DNA from: Metridium senile
Lineage: Eukaryota > Cnidaria > Anthozoa > Actiniaria > Metridiidae
Direction: 5' to 3'
Assembly (NCBI GenBank): GCA_949775045.1
Contig: OX459099.1
Span: 6,221,937-6,285,936, forward strand
DNA length: 64,000 nt
The position numbers and the translations under genes were made by a program. Shown here piece after piece: positions 1 to 10,676 of the stretch; the stretch's first letter is position 1, and every line of letters begins with the position of its first letter. The notes beneath the pieces were generated by a model that saw nothing but the letters and a program-made list of their open reading frames with translations, did not search any database and was not told where the DNA came from.

Positions 1-1047
1 AAAACCACCTCTTTTGCCCTGCTCGTCCCTGCAGCGAAATTGTACACCAATATGGTGTATCAAGCCATTGCCAAAGCAGCCCGTACCAACTCTGTAAAGA
101 TCGACTTGACACCACCACTCCGGCAAGAGATTTCCCATTGGGCTTTCCTTGATTCCTGGTCCGACTGCCTTCCATGGAGATCAGAGTCTCATCGCCTCGT
201 ACAACTGTACTCGGATGCCTCCAACACCGGTTGGGGTGGTGCGTTGCTCCGAGACGACCGCAACTTGAAACCCATTCAGGTTCGGGGTTACTGGGATGTC
301 GACGAGCGTCAACTCTCCATCTCTTCTAAAGAAACACTCGCCTTGCTCCGCGTCCTAGAGAGCTTTCCCGCTGAATGTTCCAATACGCGCCTAGATGTTT
401 ATGCTGACAGCCAAGTCTTGATTGCCAGTTGGGAAAAACAAGTGTCAAGATGTCCCGCCTCGTCGGACATTCTTAAGTGAATCTTCCAACTGTGCACATC
501 CCGGCAGGTAGCCATGTCCCTCCACTTCGTCCCGTCCAAGGAAAACCTGGCGGACGGGCCATCCCGAGTACTCTCTGACCTGGATGTTACCTTAAACCGT
601 GAGGCGTGGAGACTGATCGAACGAGCTTTTGGTCCCCACACCTTGGATCTGATGGCTTTGCCCTCTAACGCCATGCGCGACAGCTCTGGCCGTCCCCTAC
701 GTTTCTTCTCTCCGTCACCGGTTGAAGGATCAGCGGGAACAGACGTGTTTGCCCAAACACTGACCTCAGCCGACAATGCGTATGTTTTTCCTCCCTTCGT
801 GCTTGTCGGCCCGTTGCTGAGATTCCTGTTGTCTCAAGACTGCGCATTTACAATTGTGGTACCCGATCTCTATCCAAAGAAGTATTGGTGGCCGATCCTT
901 GAACGGGCGGCCTCTGCATCCTTCCAGTTGGGCCGCAAAGGAGACCTCGCAGTCCTCCTGTATCCAGACAAATCTAACTTTGTTGCATGGAAGGCACGGC
1001 CTCTACGATGGGATTTGTGGGTTTTCAGAGTCCCAAATGCACATTGA
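1..1047 (+). pseudogene. RT-RNase H polyprotein C-terminal part, one in-frame stop
   Basis: The frame is already open at base 1. The first part carries an RNase H domain: LYSDASNTGWGG holds the first catalytic Asp, SSKETLALL the Glu helix and VYADSQVL a further Asp. A TGA at 478-480 interrupts the frame; the same frame then continues with FVPSKENLADGPSR, the usual end of DIRS-type RNase H. After that comes a roughly 150-residue extension containing DLMALPSNA and a V-F-P-P-F motif, a region commonly following RNase H in DIRS-like polyproteins. The frame ends at TGA 1045-1047. There is no frameshift, so the damage is one nonsense substitution, or possibly a sequencing error. The reverse transcriptase core itself is upstream of the window. 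Confidence 0.82.
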
Positions 1048-1112
1048 ATCGTTTGTAATGAGTCGCTATCTCGGTTAATAAAACACGCATTTCAACTTAC
1101 CTGGTTTGTTTA

Positions 1113-2534
1113 TTGTGGAATGTAGTTTTCTTATCTTTTTTCACCACTCTTTTTTTTTTTTTTTTTTGGCAGCCACTTGCAGAAACTCCTCGTATCTGGC
1201 GGCCAGCCGTTCGTTGCCCTGACTGCTCGTACCCAAATGATGAATCCTTTAGCTTTTGCCAACAATGTGGTTATAGGCGAAAATCCACCAGCGCGGATGC
1301 TTGCCCTCTTACAGTCAAGTTGGACCTCGGCCAGTTGGATTCACGCATAGAGAGCCTTTCCGCCGTCGCTGAAAACAAGCAATATAAGAAACAAAAGAAC
1401 AGCCTCCAGAGAGAGCTGGATAGTTTTTTAGCCTCCATCCCAGGTCATAAAAACCTCCTGTCCGCCTCTCCCAAGGATGTGGTGCGTTTCTTGGCGTGGA
1501 AGGATAAAGGGGGTAGGACCAAGGTACACATACCTCAGTGCCGTTTCTTCAGTCTCTCCTCTCAAAAGGCCTCTTCTTCCTGTGGTTGCCCCACTCGTTT
1601 GGCCGCTGGCACCGTCAACAGCCTCATCGGTAAGCTGCGGTCTATTTTTAGTGCGGCAGGCCGAGGAGACTCTTGGAACAACATCCTGGGTGTAGGCAAC
1701 CCAACTGCTCATCCTACTGTTAAAACTTACCTCAAATCAATCCAGGAAGAACAAGCCCAGGCCCGAGTTACGCCCAAACAAGCTGTGCCCATATTCTTTG
1801 ATAAACTACAGATTTTATGCAACCACCTCAGAGCGGCCGTGTTTGCAAGCGATGCCTCTCCAGTGCAGCGTTATGTTTCTGCAAGAGATCTAGCTTTCTT
1901 TTGTTTGGAATTCTTTTCAGCGGATAGAGCCTCCGACCTGGGTCGAGTCCTTACCAAAGAAGTCGGTCGCCTCCCTAGTGGTGAGGGTTTGCTCTTCAAC
2001 CACACATTTGGTAAAACCCTCGGAGGTGGAAACGAGAACACCTTTTTGGTTAAAACCTGTCAGGACCGCATCGTTTGCCCAGTCGCCAATCTAGACTTGT
2101 ACTTTCGTTTATGCGATGCGATGAAAGTGAATCTTAGGGAAGGTTACCTCTTCCGCACCCTTAACAGCAAAGGGGAAGTATCGGATAACCCGTTTGTCGG
2201 CTCCGCTGTAGCCAATAGACTCATACGTCATCTCAAAGACGTCGGCATTCACAGCGGCGAAACGATGCATAGCTTCCGCAGTGGCTGCTCCATTACCTTA
2301 TCCTTATTGGGGGTTTCTCCCGAAAATGTCGCCAGTCACGTTGGATGGAGAACTCGGGAGTCATTCGATCACTATTGCCAGATCAATAAGGTCCTGGGTA
2401 TGGACCATGTAGCCTCAACCCTCGCCAACAGTACGTCGAAGCTCTCCACAGAGGCGGAGCCTGCAGCAACTACAGTGGGCTGGAAGTTTACCAGCCGTAA
2501 TTCCCTTAAAGACATATCTCAAGCGTTCCCTTGA
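1113..2534 (+). CDS. DIRS/Ngaro-type tyrosine recombinase
   Basis: This 473-codon frame encodes the enzyme that inserts the element's circular DNA copy by site-specific recombination. A zinc ribbon, C-P-D-C and C-Q-Q-C at residues 35-52, comes first. The catalytic set follows: Arg272 (F-S-A-D-R-A-S-D), His386-x-x-Arg389 (H-S-F-R), His409/Trp412 (S-H-V-G-W) and Tyr421 (F-D-H-Y). All expected residues are present and the frame is intact. The first 25 residues are dubious: they come from a poly-T tract followed by CAG, which looks more like a polypyrimidine tract and 3' splice site than coding sequence, so translation may begin on a spliced or fused transcript. It lies 65 bp downstream of the RT-RNase H frame. 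Confidence 0.88.
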   Translation: MWNVVFLSFFTTLFFFFFWQPLAETPRIWRPAVRCPDCSYPNDESFSFCQQCGYRRKSTSADACPLTVKLDLGQLDSRIESLSAVAENKQYKKQKNSLQRELDSFLASIPGHKNLLSASPKDVVRFLAWKDKGGRTKVHIPQCRFFSLSSQKASSSCGCPTRLAAGTVNSLIGKLRSIFSAAGRGDSWNNILGVGNPTAHPTVKTYLKSIQEEQAQARVTPKQAVPIFFDKLQILCNHLRAAVFASDASPVQRYVSARDLAFFCLEFFSADRASDLGRVLTKEVGRLPSGEGLLFNHTFGKTLGGGNENTFLVKTCQDRIVCPVANLDLYFRLCDAMKVNLREGYLFRTLNSKGEVSDNPFVGSAVANRLIRHLKDVGIHSGETMHSFRSGCSITLSLLGVSPENVASHVGWRTRESFDHYCQINKVLGMDHVASTLANSTSKLSTEAEPAATTVGWKFTSRNSLKDISQAFP

Positions 2535-2689
2535 TTTTGAACACTATCGCACACTAGAGTTTTGTTGTGTTTTGAGTTTCGGGAGGAAGTACTTTGGACT
2601 TTGCCCTAGTGTTAATAAATACTTTGTGCCTTAAGTTCAGTGGTTTCGTGTCGGGTTCGCATATGAGCAGCCTTAGTGAATTAAGCGCA

Positions 2690-2767
2690 GGGCCAGTCCT
2701 ATTTCTCCCATAACTTAACCACGCCCAGCTTTGAGCGGTCATTCAGGAGTGAAAATGGTTTACTATT
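2690..2767 (+). repeat. Split direct repeat B1 of the Ngaro-like element
   Basis: A 78-bp block starting GGGCCAGTCC and ending GGTTTACTATT that recurs without visible mismatch at 3029-3106. It follows the recombinase frame by about 155 bp, the place expected for B1. Confidence 0.8.
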
Positions 2768-3028
2768 TTCACTACTCATATTCCGCGAAATATTGGCGTG
2801 CGTTAAGTCCAGCATCTTCATCTCCCGGGAATATGTTGTGTACCTTGTGCGGCATTTGCACATGCGTCAGTTGCGTATTTAAAGCTTTGCTCGTTCGAGT
2901 TTAGGAGCATTTTCTATCATTGAGACACACGGGTCACCTAGATTTTCGACCCACCCTCCTCCCCTTCGGCGACGAACTATCTTTACACGCTCAGCTCCTC
3001 GCTCCTTCGCTGCTCGCTCATTAGCTTC
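2768..3028 (+). promoter_or_regulatory. Probable A2 repeat with internal promoter
   Basis: The 261 bp between the two 78-bp repeats sits where Ngaro elements carry A2, a copy of their 5' end. It contains TATTTAAA at 2877-2883 followed about 25-30 bp later by a pyrimidine/A start-like stretch (CATTTTCTATCATTGAG). That arrangement suits a promoter copied from A1. The A1 copy lies outside the window, so identity to it is inferred. Confidence 0.5.
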
Positions 3029-3106
3029 GGGCCAGTCCTATTTCTCCCATAACTTAACCACGCCCAGCTTTGAGCGGTCATTCAGGAGTGAAAATGGTTT
3101 ACTATT
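3029..3106 (+). repeat. Split direct repeat B2, right end of the Ngaro-like element
   Basis: Second copy of the 78-bp repeat at 2690-2767. Similarity stops at 3106, which marks the likely right boundary of the element. Confidence 0.8.
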
Positions 3107-3208
3107 AACACACTAGTACAATATTCACTTTATCCCCACCCCCTCGGGCACCATTGCTTGACAAAAGTGATCCCAAGCCCCACATTGTCCCCACCCTGTC
3201 CCGGGTTG

Positions 3209-3231
3209 GGGGGGGGGGGGGGGGGGGGGGT
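3209..3231 (+). repeat. Poly-G tract
   Basis: An uninterrupted run of about 20 G. Similar tracts occur at 4371-4401, 4757-4777 (as C), 8836-8855 and 18808-18830, several of them at or inside MITE ends. Confidence 0.9.
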
Positions 3232-3818
3232 TACTTTGACTAGTGCACAAGAGCCGCCACGCAGGCTAAGTGAACCGAAAACCACTAGACAAACTATGTT
3301 CTTACTACAGAAAATGCATTCATTTTTTGACCAAATTAATCCAAATATATGAATTAATTCTTTTTTTTTTAATTGTTTTTCGTGTTTTTCTTATTTAGAA
3401 ATTATTTTTGGGCTACCTGTGGTATTCAATCTTGGAGCATTACGCATGTCTGTCAATATTTGATAATAAGTAAACAGTTTCGACTTAGAAGTTCTGGGTC
3501 TCCTCATTTCTTCGACTTCTACTAACAGGTAAGCTTTCTCATCGTCTTACAAATTCTTCTACATTTTGCCCAAAAATGTAAGAAATTGTTTATGGATAAA
3601 GTTTAAATCGGTGAAAGCGAAGTTAAATGCTTACTATACGGCGAAGATGCAAATGAACGGAATTCTTGACAACTTTAAATCATGAAAATTTGACAATTCG
3701 TGTGTTGTTGTTGTTAGTTCGCGTCTAAATCAGTTGTTTAGGATAAGGTTCGTAACGTAACTCGGTTTTGTGAATGATTTGACATGAACATTACAAGCTA
3801 TATAATATTTTAAGGAGA

Positions 3819-4104
3819 ATACCTACAATCTCGGCAAAAACTAAGTGAGACAACTGCTTTGAAAATGGGACATTAGTTATACCGTAATGCGCGTGCTTTT
3901 GGGGCCTAAATTTGTTGTTAAAGCCACTCCCCCCTCCCCCACCTACACAAATGTTGGCCTGGCAGTCATCAAGGAAACATGTTAACTGAAAACCAACATT
4001 GCATGGAGGGGGATGGGAGGATTATACCGAAAATGTATAGGTAAAGGTCAAAATAGAGAAAACCGTAAAAGTGTCTCACTAGTTTCTGCCAAGATTGTAG
4101 GTAT
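3819..4104. mobile_element. Foldback MITE
   Basis: Terminal inverted repeats of about 33 bp, starting ATACCTACAATCTCGGCA, lie at 3819-3852 and 4072-4104. The interior at 3949-4025 (GTTGGCCTGGCAGTCATC...) recurs as an isolated fragment at 45621-45695, so the interior or a nested element is dispersed. No reading frame is present. Confidence 0.75.
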
Positions 4105-4370
4105 TAAAAAGATCATAAATTGAGATTTTAAGTACTTTTTTAACTTTATTTAACTATCGTGTATAGACCTATATAACAAGTATGCTTAAAACTACCAGTA
4201 ATCTTCTTTTAAAACTCCTTTAATTTATAACTTGAAAGCTAAGAATAGATTACCAATCCAGGGTTCAAATTGTAGGGATGTTCCCTGTTGACAAGTATTG
4301 ACATGACGTCAATGGGATCTTTTTTCATTCAATTCACCCAATCATTATTAATTAAGGAATATAAAACAGA

Positions 4371-4401
4371 GGGGGGGGGGGTGGGGGGGGGGGGGGGGGG
4401 G
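4371..4401 (+). repeat. Poly-G tract
   Basis: About 30 bp of G interrupted once by T. The proline/glycine-rich frames overlapping it are artefacts of the homopolymer. Confidence 0.9.
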
Positions 4402-4671
4402 TGTATATACTGTGAAATAAACACACTTGGAGCTGTAGGAGAGGGGCATGAGGGTCCCCCAAATACTGTGTATCGCTGAATTTGAGAATACCAAGCAGAT
4501 ATTTTTTTGGTACCATGATACCAAGCAAACACCGGCCAAATACAGTGATACTGCGATCCCCCATGCACCACTCCTGTAGAACAAGAGAGTAGTCATAAAA
4601 AGCATGAGGCATAGCAGTGACAGGTACTCCCTTTTGCAGGGGGTAGGGCCCTACATATGTAGATGTAGATA

Positions 4672-4995
4672 CTAGGGGCTTTCATTTATTAGTGTATGGG
4701 GAGTGGTGTGGGGCGGGCAGCAAAATCACCTGTTGTCTTTTCCAAATATTATGCAACCCCCCCCCCCCCCCCCCCCACACACACACACTTCCTTTGTTAA
4801 AAAAAGATCATAATCCCCACCTCTATATATAGTTTAGTTTATTACAATAGGTAACAACCCCCCCCCCCCCCACCCCCACACACTTCCTTTGTTAAAACAA
4901 GATCATAATCCCCACCTCTATATTTAGTTTAGTTTATTACAATAGGTAACAACCCCCCCCCCCCCACCCCACCTATATAGCTTCCAGAAATAACA
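4672..4995. mobile_element. Degraded GGGGCTTTCATTTATTAG MITE with tandem duplication
   Basis: The left end (ggggctttcatttattagtg at about 4675) matches one terminus of the element at 18411-18664. Inside, a block of about 100 bp running from poly-C through CTTCCTTTGTTAAAA to AATAGGTAACAA is tandemly duplicated (about 4755-4854 and 4855-4951). A matching right terminus is not clear, so this is a rearranged copy. Confidence 0.5.
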
Positions 4996-5181
4996 TAACT
5001 CCCCTCAATATTTCCGACCCCTATACACTGATCCAGCAGCTAATATATATGTAATTATGCAGAACGGTGACATCAGCATAAACACAGCTAATACAAGGGT
5101 TCAATATATGATGTTTATTATTGGGTTATATTAGGTTTAAATATATAACTATTTTTCTTTAGGAACAGTAACAAAAGGAAA

Positions 5182-7926
5182 ATGGATAAAGGTAAGGAAT
5201 GTCTTTGTCCAACCCACAACTAACTCCCCCCCCCCCCCCCCAAAAAAAAAAAAAAAACCCGGTGGCATCTATAGACACTATTACTCAATTACAGCCAAAC
5301 CTACAGAAGCGTTCCTATCGAGGTTGGAAGGCTTGATTTATTCTTCCAAACTTGATTTGAAATTTGTTTTGAAATTTGCTTAAATGAATCGAATCTGGAA
5401 CGGAACGCTTCTGTAGGTTTGGCTGTAAATCCCTTGCTGTGTTTGCCTACTGGTTCTCCAGGACATGAGGTGTTAAACATGTTCTAAAAGATATTTAAGG
5501 ATTTCATGTATAATTTCTATAATATAGCAGTTTGACATTCTAACCTTCCTTCTGTTGCCTCTACCTATAATCATTTGCAATCTTCTGGAAAACTTTAATG
5601 TCCCAAATCCTGCTTCCCGCAATTATGCTAACCCATGTAAATTCCTTTCAAAACATATAATAATTCTTGACAAGAGAATATACGGCCCCTTTTGTCACTC
5701 AAAAGCTCCACAATTCTTCCCCTTCACATTCCCTCTGCCCATGCTACTCCTCTTAAGAGCCTGGCTAAGAAGCCTACATCTTCACATCCTGCCAGTAATT
5801 TTTTTGAATTCTTATATGTTGATTTCCTTCCTTGGAAGAACTATCATCAAGATCTCACGTCTGTTATCCTTTTTTACTATTGTATTTGTAACATTTCAGC
5901 AAGTGAGCCACCAACGAGCACAACTGATACTAGTCAGGTCCCCCCACCATACCCTGGACCACCCCAGTACTCATCAGCAGCACCACTTCCCGATGGGTAT
6001 TATGCAGGGGGTGGACAACCACCAGCGTATCCTCCAGGGATGCAATATCAAGCCCCTCCTGGGTACCCTGCTGGTTACCAGCTAGCTGGTCAGCAGCCTT
6101 ACTACCCAGTGCAAAATCAACAAACTGTTGTTGTACAGGTACTCTGATTGAAAGACATTGTTTATAATAATTATTCTCTACTTTCACTTTTAACCATAAT
6201 GCCTTCTGTTTTTTTTTTTGGGATAGCTATTGTTTTTGCACAATGAAATAAATAAATAAGACAGTCACATAATAGGAACTTAAATAAAGAAATGTTCACC
6301 AACATGGAACAACACGGCTTTGTCACTCCGTGTTTCTATCAAATTTTCTGCTGGCTGCACAACTTTACTTCAAAGATAACGAACACAAAGCCTATATAAA
6401 GAATGGAAGAAAAAGGACACTGCTTTGGATACAGGCATTATGGTTATGTGAAAGTAGATAATTTTTAGTTATTTGATATCGTTATCAGTATTTTGAATAC
6501 TATCATTAATTTTTGAATTGTAATTATTATATTACAATTCAAAAATTAATGATAGTATTTTTTCTTCCATTCTTTATATAGGCTTTGTGTTCGTTATCTT
6601 TGAAGTAAAGTTGTGCAATCAATTTTCAACAAAACATTGATTATGTTTGGAACGGACTTCCAATACTGCATACTGCCAAGTGCATGTATGACTACTACTA
6701 ACAATGCATGTAAAATTGCTCAATAACATTTACTATGCTAGCTCATGCAATGCAGTCATTTAAATATTGAAGGACCACAATGCATTTCCATCTCATAATG
6801 CAATTTCCAGTATGTAATTTTCAATGTGTTTTGAAATATCTTGAATATTGAAACTAATTTTGTATCAACTAGCTACGTATCAGCCAGTTGTACAAAGCCT
6901 GGATAAAGTAAGAGATATAATAATGATAAGATAAGAGTTATCCAGTGTATAGAATTTGTATCTAGGTTTTATTTGTTGGATAGGGATTTATCTGGTAGAT
7001 AGCACTATTCAGGCTTTGTACAACTGGCCCCAGAGCTTTCTGACAAACTGATTACTGTCCATCCTCTGAAATATGTTGATTATTGTTGTTTATTATTATA
7101 ATTTCCAGCCACAACCCAATGTGGTTGTGATTGGACAAGCAGTTGGTGGGATTCCTCCACCAGACTATCAAGCTCTGGCCTGGTTTGCTTGCCTTTGTTG
7201 TTGCTGGCCTCTTGGTCTTGCTGCCATTATCAAGTCAAATGAAGTAAGTACTAAATAAATATGACATAATATTTTGTATATATTAATAGTGCACTCCAGG
7301 TGATTTAGCTCACACACTTCCGGTTAGTATAAGCCAATCAGAAGCATTTCTGTTGCATCACCAACAGTTCCAAAATCGATGGCGTCGTTCGGGAGTTATG
7401 TTTCCCATGTTAACCCTTGATACATACATCCTTAAAATAACTCTTATATTAAAAAGTTCTATGCTACTTAAACAATAAAAGCCCACTGCTGCTCTATCAG
7501 GTATAAAAAAGAATAAAGACAAAACGAAAATGCATAAAAGTAACCGGAATTGTTTTTGTCTCGAGGCGCCATTTTGGAACTATTTGTTTTGACAAACAAT
7601 CAGGCTTTACGCTCTTCAACTTAGTCTCGTGGATCCATATAGCCATATATCGACATACCATGCGAAACTATTGTAAATTTGTTAAATTCATGATATTCCC
7701 ATGCAATATATGAAATTGACAATCTACTTTGTCCTATCAGGTAAGGAGAGCATGTGCTAGAGGAGACATTGCAAGTGCCAGGATGGCTTCAAACTCTGCA
7801 CGCACACTATCATGGGTGTCAATTGGTTTGGGAGTTGCCTTTCTTATACTTTATATTATTCTTGTTGTGGTGTGGTTGATTCCACTTCTTGCCTACACAA
7901 GCGCCTATCATAATGATTATAATTAG
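5182..7926 (+). CDS. CD225/dispanin family membrane protein (PRRT/IFITM-like)
   Basis: Four coding exons splice to 189 codons: 5182-5191 (inside exon 5163-5191, preceded by a TTTCTTTAG acceptor), 5900-6138, 7109-7243 and 7741-7926, all with GT-AG junctions and matching phase. The protein starts MDKASEPPTS. Residues about 15-80 are rich in Pro, Tyr and Gln, with P-P-P-Y and P-P-Q-Y motifs of the kind bound by WW domains. The last 100 residues are a CD225 domain: a hydrophobic segment ALAWFACLCCCWPLGLAAI with clustered cysteines (likely palmitoylated), the loop VRRACARGDIASARMAS, then a second hydrophobic helix. Family members (dispanins, IFITMs, proline-rich transmembrane proteins) sit in plasma or endosomal membranes. 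The exact subfamily, and so the role, cannot be told. Foldback elements occupy introns 1 and 2. Confidence 0.9.
5292..5425. mobile_element. Tc1/mariner-like MITE with TA target duplication
   Basis: Inverted repeats of about 24 bp starting CAGCCAAACCTACAGAAG lie at both ends of a 134-bp palindromic unit. TA dinucleotides flank it at 5290-5291 and 5426-5427, as expected for Tc1/mariner target-site duplication. No transposase is encoded, so it would be non-autonomous. It lies in the first coding intron of the dispanin gene. Confidence 0.7.
6356..6617. mobile_element. Foldback element in dispanin intron
   Basis: Arms of about 59 bp (6356-6414 and 6558-6617) are inverted copies. An inner near-perfect 64-bp palindrome (6496-6559, AATACTATCATTAATTTTTG...) abuts the right arm. 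Sequence 6415-6495 is unpaired. No coding capacity. Confidence 0.7.
6883..7028. mobile_element. Foldback MITE in dispanin intron
   Basis: A 19-bp inverted repeat, GCCAGTTGTACAAAGCCTG, occurs at 6883-6901 and inverted at 7010-7028, about 80 bp before the exon at 7109. The interior has further GATA/TATC pairing. Confidence 0.75.
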
Positions 7927-8039
7927 ACCATACCATGGTCAATGCCAATAGTACATGCCATAAATCTGTGAAACAATTGGTTTATATCTGATTGAATTAA
8001 CAAAATACTTGATACTTAAATACTATATTAAAACTCATT

Positions 8040-8340
8040 AATAATTCATGAGAATTTGACAAAAGAAATTACATCTGTGATGAGTTCTGTAAATCTTATA
8101 CAGATTTCATCCTGATTTTGCATACGTTTTTTCAACTTGATTGTTCTCGGAAAGATTTACTTTTATCTTGACAATTTTAGTGAAATATGAAAGAACTAAC
8201 GTTGGAGTTTCATAAGTACTATACAATATTGGCATTCAATCTGTATGCAATATACTATGGCAGGTCTTCGACTCACCATTGTATATTGCATACAGATCGG
8301 CCACTCATTGTATATAATTACTTATGCCTTAGATAGTTAA
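8040..8340 (+). repeat. Dispersed repeat, inverted copy at 12840-13095
   Basis: About 300 bp matching, with substitutions, the reverse complement of 12840-13095. Shared words include GATGAGTTCTGTAAATC-like, TTTACTTTTATCTTGACAAT and the palindromic AATCTGTATGC...GCATACAGAT core. The two copies flank the 3' ends of the convergent genes in opposite orientation. Confidence 0.65.
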
Positions 8341-8917
8341 CTAGGAATTGTATCACAGATTTACGGCGACCGCGTGTACTTTATATGTATACAAATTGGC
8401 GTGTACTTTATATGTATACACCACATAATAAGCATGAAGTTCACTAAAATGGAACAATACAATTCTTATAGTTTATTGATTGAGGCTGAACGTACAGATA
8501 GTAGATAGTAGTAGTAGTAGTAGGCATCCATCTATCTCGTAAGATAATGGTAATGCCGTGGTATAAGGTCAGTCAGTCCTGTTGAGTACATCATCTTGAA
8601 TGACTAGATATTGACCTACTAAATGAGAGTTATCCATGTTATAGAAGTTTAATTTGTTGTGTTTTCTCTCAAATAATTGTTATAAGGTATCATTGATTTA
8701 ATAAGTAGCTGTAAAATAATATAGGGTAAAAATGGTAACTTGTTTACCTTGAAAAGGGGTTTAAAAGGGGAGATTATCACTTACTTATGTTTCTTACTTG
8801 TGAACTACATACACTGAGCAGAGAGGGTGGCCAGGGGGGGGGGGGGGGGGGGGGAGGGGAAGGTGGTCATCACGTTTCATGAATCAATATTTATGATTTT
8901 CACACATCTCGTACAAA

Positions 8918-9090
8918 CAGAGGCAGATCTAAACATTTGTCAGGGGGTGTCCCAATTGCAAATGAAGGGCTCTTGAGGTGTTATGGGGTGTCCAGTCCCT
9001 GAATGTCTTAAATAAAATAGAGGTAATTGTGGTGCTAGGGGAAAGGGGGGGTCAGGTGCCTGAAGGGACATCCTCCTAGATCTGCCTCTG
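8918..9090. mobile_element. CAGRGGCRGATC MITE copy
   Basis: Ends CAGAGGCAGATCTA and TAGATCTGCCTCTG are inverted. The interior (GGGTGTCC..., CTTAAATAAAATAGAGG) matches the copy at 35065-35183; the copy at 11700-11834 shares the ends. No clear target duplication here. Confidence 0.65.
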
Positions 9091-10082
9091 CTAAGTACAG
9101 TATGAGGGTAGGGTGAAGTGATATATTAATAATAAATGAATAATTATTAGCACTACAATGAGAGTAGTTTTTATCCTTAATTTGTGCAAAGTATTGCACA
9201 CTTTTTTATTATTGTGGGATTAAAAACCATATTTTATTTAGTTTTATACTGTGGAACATTTTAGAAGTTAGTGTACATGTACAAACAGTACTCATGCTAT
9301 GTATATAATTATTGGATAATGTTACAAGCATAGTTAACATAGGGGACTGGTTATGAAACTTGGCAAACTACAAAAGGGATATTAAACAAAGAAGTAAACA
9401 TTGATGTTGAGGATGGTTGTGACCATAGACCTTTGTCATAAATAGAAGAAAATGAATTTTACAAGTAAACAAATATTTTAGCACTGTCATACAAAAGAAC
9501 TAGCATAAAATTATATAGGTTTTCTTGGAAATAAAGCTATAATTAAAAATGTAAGGATGTAAATTTAATGTTTTCTCAAATTTTAACAAGTTATTGTAAA
9601 TTATTAATGGTGACTGTCTATATATTTTATGATAGTTTTCTTTTCCTTACATCAGCAGTTTTATATAATAATTATGATAATTAGTTAAAATATTGATAAT
9701 TATGATAAAGGTCTACGCACAATCTTTTGTTTTACATTCGATTCATTTATATTTAATCATTGCTTGACTGACCTGACCAAAACATGTCCATTGGCAATTA
9801 TTTATGAACTGAGAATTGTTTTCTTTTGTGAATTGTCAAAGTTGGAAAAGTTAAAAAGATAGAGTTCCATAGCCGTTGAATTCTATTAACTTTAGTAGCA
9901 TTAGTAATGCATTTGCATTTAATTATATCCTCTTGAAATTCAACTAAAAAAATAATATAATACTTGATTATTTATCAAAAACCATTTGGAATTTGATTGC
10001 ATGTATCATTCTGATGTATTTACTTTGGTTTAAAAAGTGCATAATATTAATAATTATAATCATTTACTAGTAAAAATGATCA

Positions 10083-10121
10083 AATAAAATAAAAATCACT
10101 TGAAACCTTGTGTGTGTTTGT
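10083..10121 (+). terminator. Polyadenylation signal, + strand
   Basis: Overlapping AATAAA hexamers at 10083-10093 are followed by a GU-rich element (CTTGTGTGTGTTTG) at about 10107-10120. This is the textbook arrangement for 3'-end formation and lies downstream of the dispanin stop. Confidence 0.6.
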
Positions 10122-10212
10122 ATTAATATTGAAACAATTTATTGTTCAATCTTTAGAATTCATTAAATGCAATTTTGATTTTATCAAGATTTTTTTAGTA
10201 TTTTACTCAGAA

Positions 10213-10614
10213 TACAAACACTGAAAGCATGCAACATAATTAGAGTGGTTTTCATAAACCTGTGAAATACATTTTTGCGCAATTAATGCTATAATTACAC
10301 TCTATAATTCTTTTGTTTTCTATTGTTTGAATTTGACTATTACACCTTAGCTTATAAACATTTGTTTCACAGGTTTATGAAAACCACTCTAGCATTTTAT
10401 AATACTAAATAGCATTATATATAGCCATTGTGTTCAAATGTGTTATATGTGCCAACAGTACCGGTATATCTTAAGAAACAGTTAATGCTATTTAGTGCAA
10501 CTCTTGTATTTGTACATTTCATGGATATATTTGTTTGCAGAATATAGTGTTAATATTCTATTTATTGGTAATACTAATAAGTGCAACATAGTGCATGCTT
10601 TTAGTGTTTGTGCT
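10213..10614. mobile_element. MITE interrupted by a second MITE
   Basis: Outer ends TACAAACACTGAAAGCATGC (10213-10232) and its inverted match at 10593-10614 define one element, related to those at 12092-12234 and 37375-37521. A second element, with 26-bp inverted ends starting AGAGTGGTTTTCATAAACC, occupies 10242-10390. A related, right-truncated copy of the inner element lies at 37731-37851. Confidence 0.75.
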
Positions 10615-10670
10615 CAATCTTGGATGTGAATGAACTACTAACAAAAGTCATTATTCTGTGTAAAAACAGT

Positions 10671-10676
10671 TTTATT
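10671..10676 (-). terminator. MYCBPAP polyadenylation signal
   Basis: TTTATT on the + strand, AATAAA on the minus strand, about 104 bp past the MYCBPAP stop codon. Confidence 0.6.

Larger units (their letters stand above)
1..3106 (+). mobile_element. Ngaro/DIRS-like tyrosine-recombinase retrotransposon, 3' part
   Basis: The window opens inside a retrotransposon. In order it shows an RT-RNase H reading frame (1-1047), a tyrosine recombinase frame (1113-2534), a 78-bp repeat (2690-2767), a 261-bp spacer and a second copy of the 78-bp repeat (3029-3106). Recombinase instead of integrase is the hallmark of the DIRS order. The order RT then recombinase, ending in B1-A2-B2 split direct repeats, fits the Ngaro/PAT type rather than DIRS1 itself. 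The left end (gag, most of RT and the A1 repeat) lies outside the window. One nonsense codon in the RT-RNase H frame suggests this copy is no longer autonomous. Exact clade assignment would need an RT phylogeny. Confidence 0.85.
7927..10093 (+). other. Probable long 3' UTR of the dispanin gene
   Basis: This stretch holds no supported coding region. It is strongly AT-rich and contains two dispersed elements (about 8040-8340 and 8918-9090) and a poly-G tract at 8836-8855. It ends at a convincing polyadenylation signal, so it could be transcribed as 3' UTR. An earlier ATTAAA at 8028-8033 is an alternative end. Confidence 0.4.

Noticed and set aside
5555..6147. 176- and 151-codon frames overlapping dispanin exon 3
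   Set aside because: The part before 5900 is intron; the real exon uses the CAG acceptor at 5897-5899 and the frame starting at MDK.
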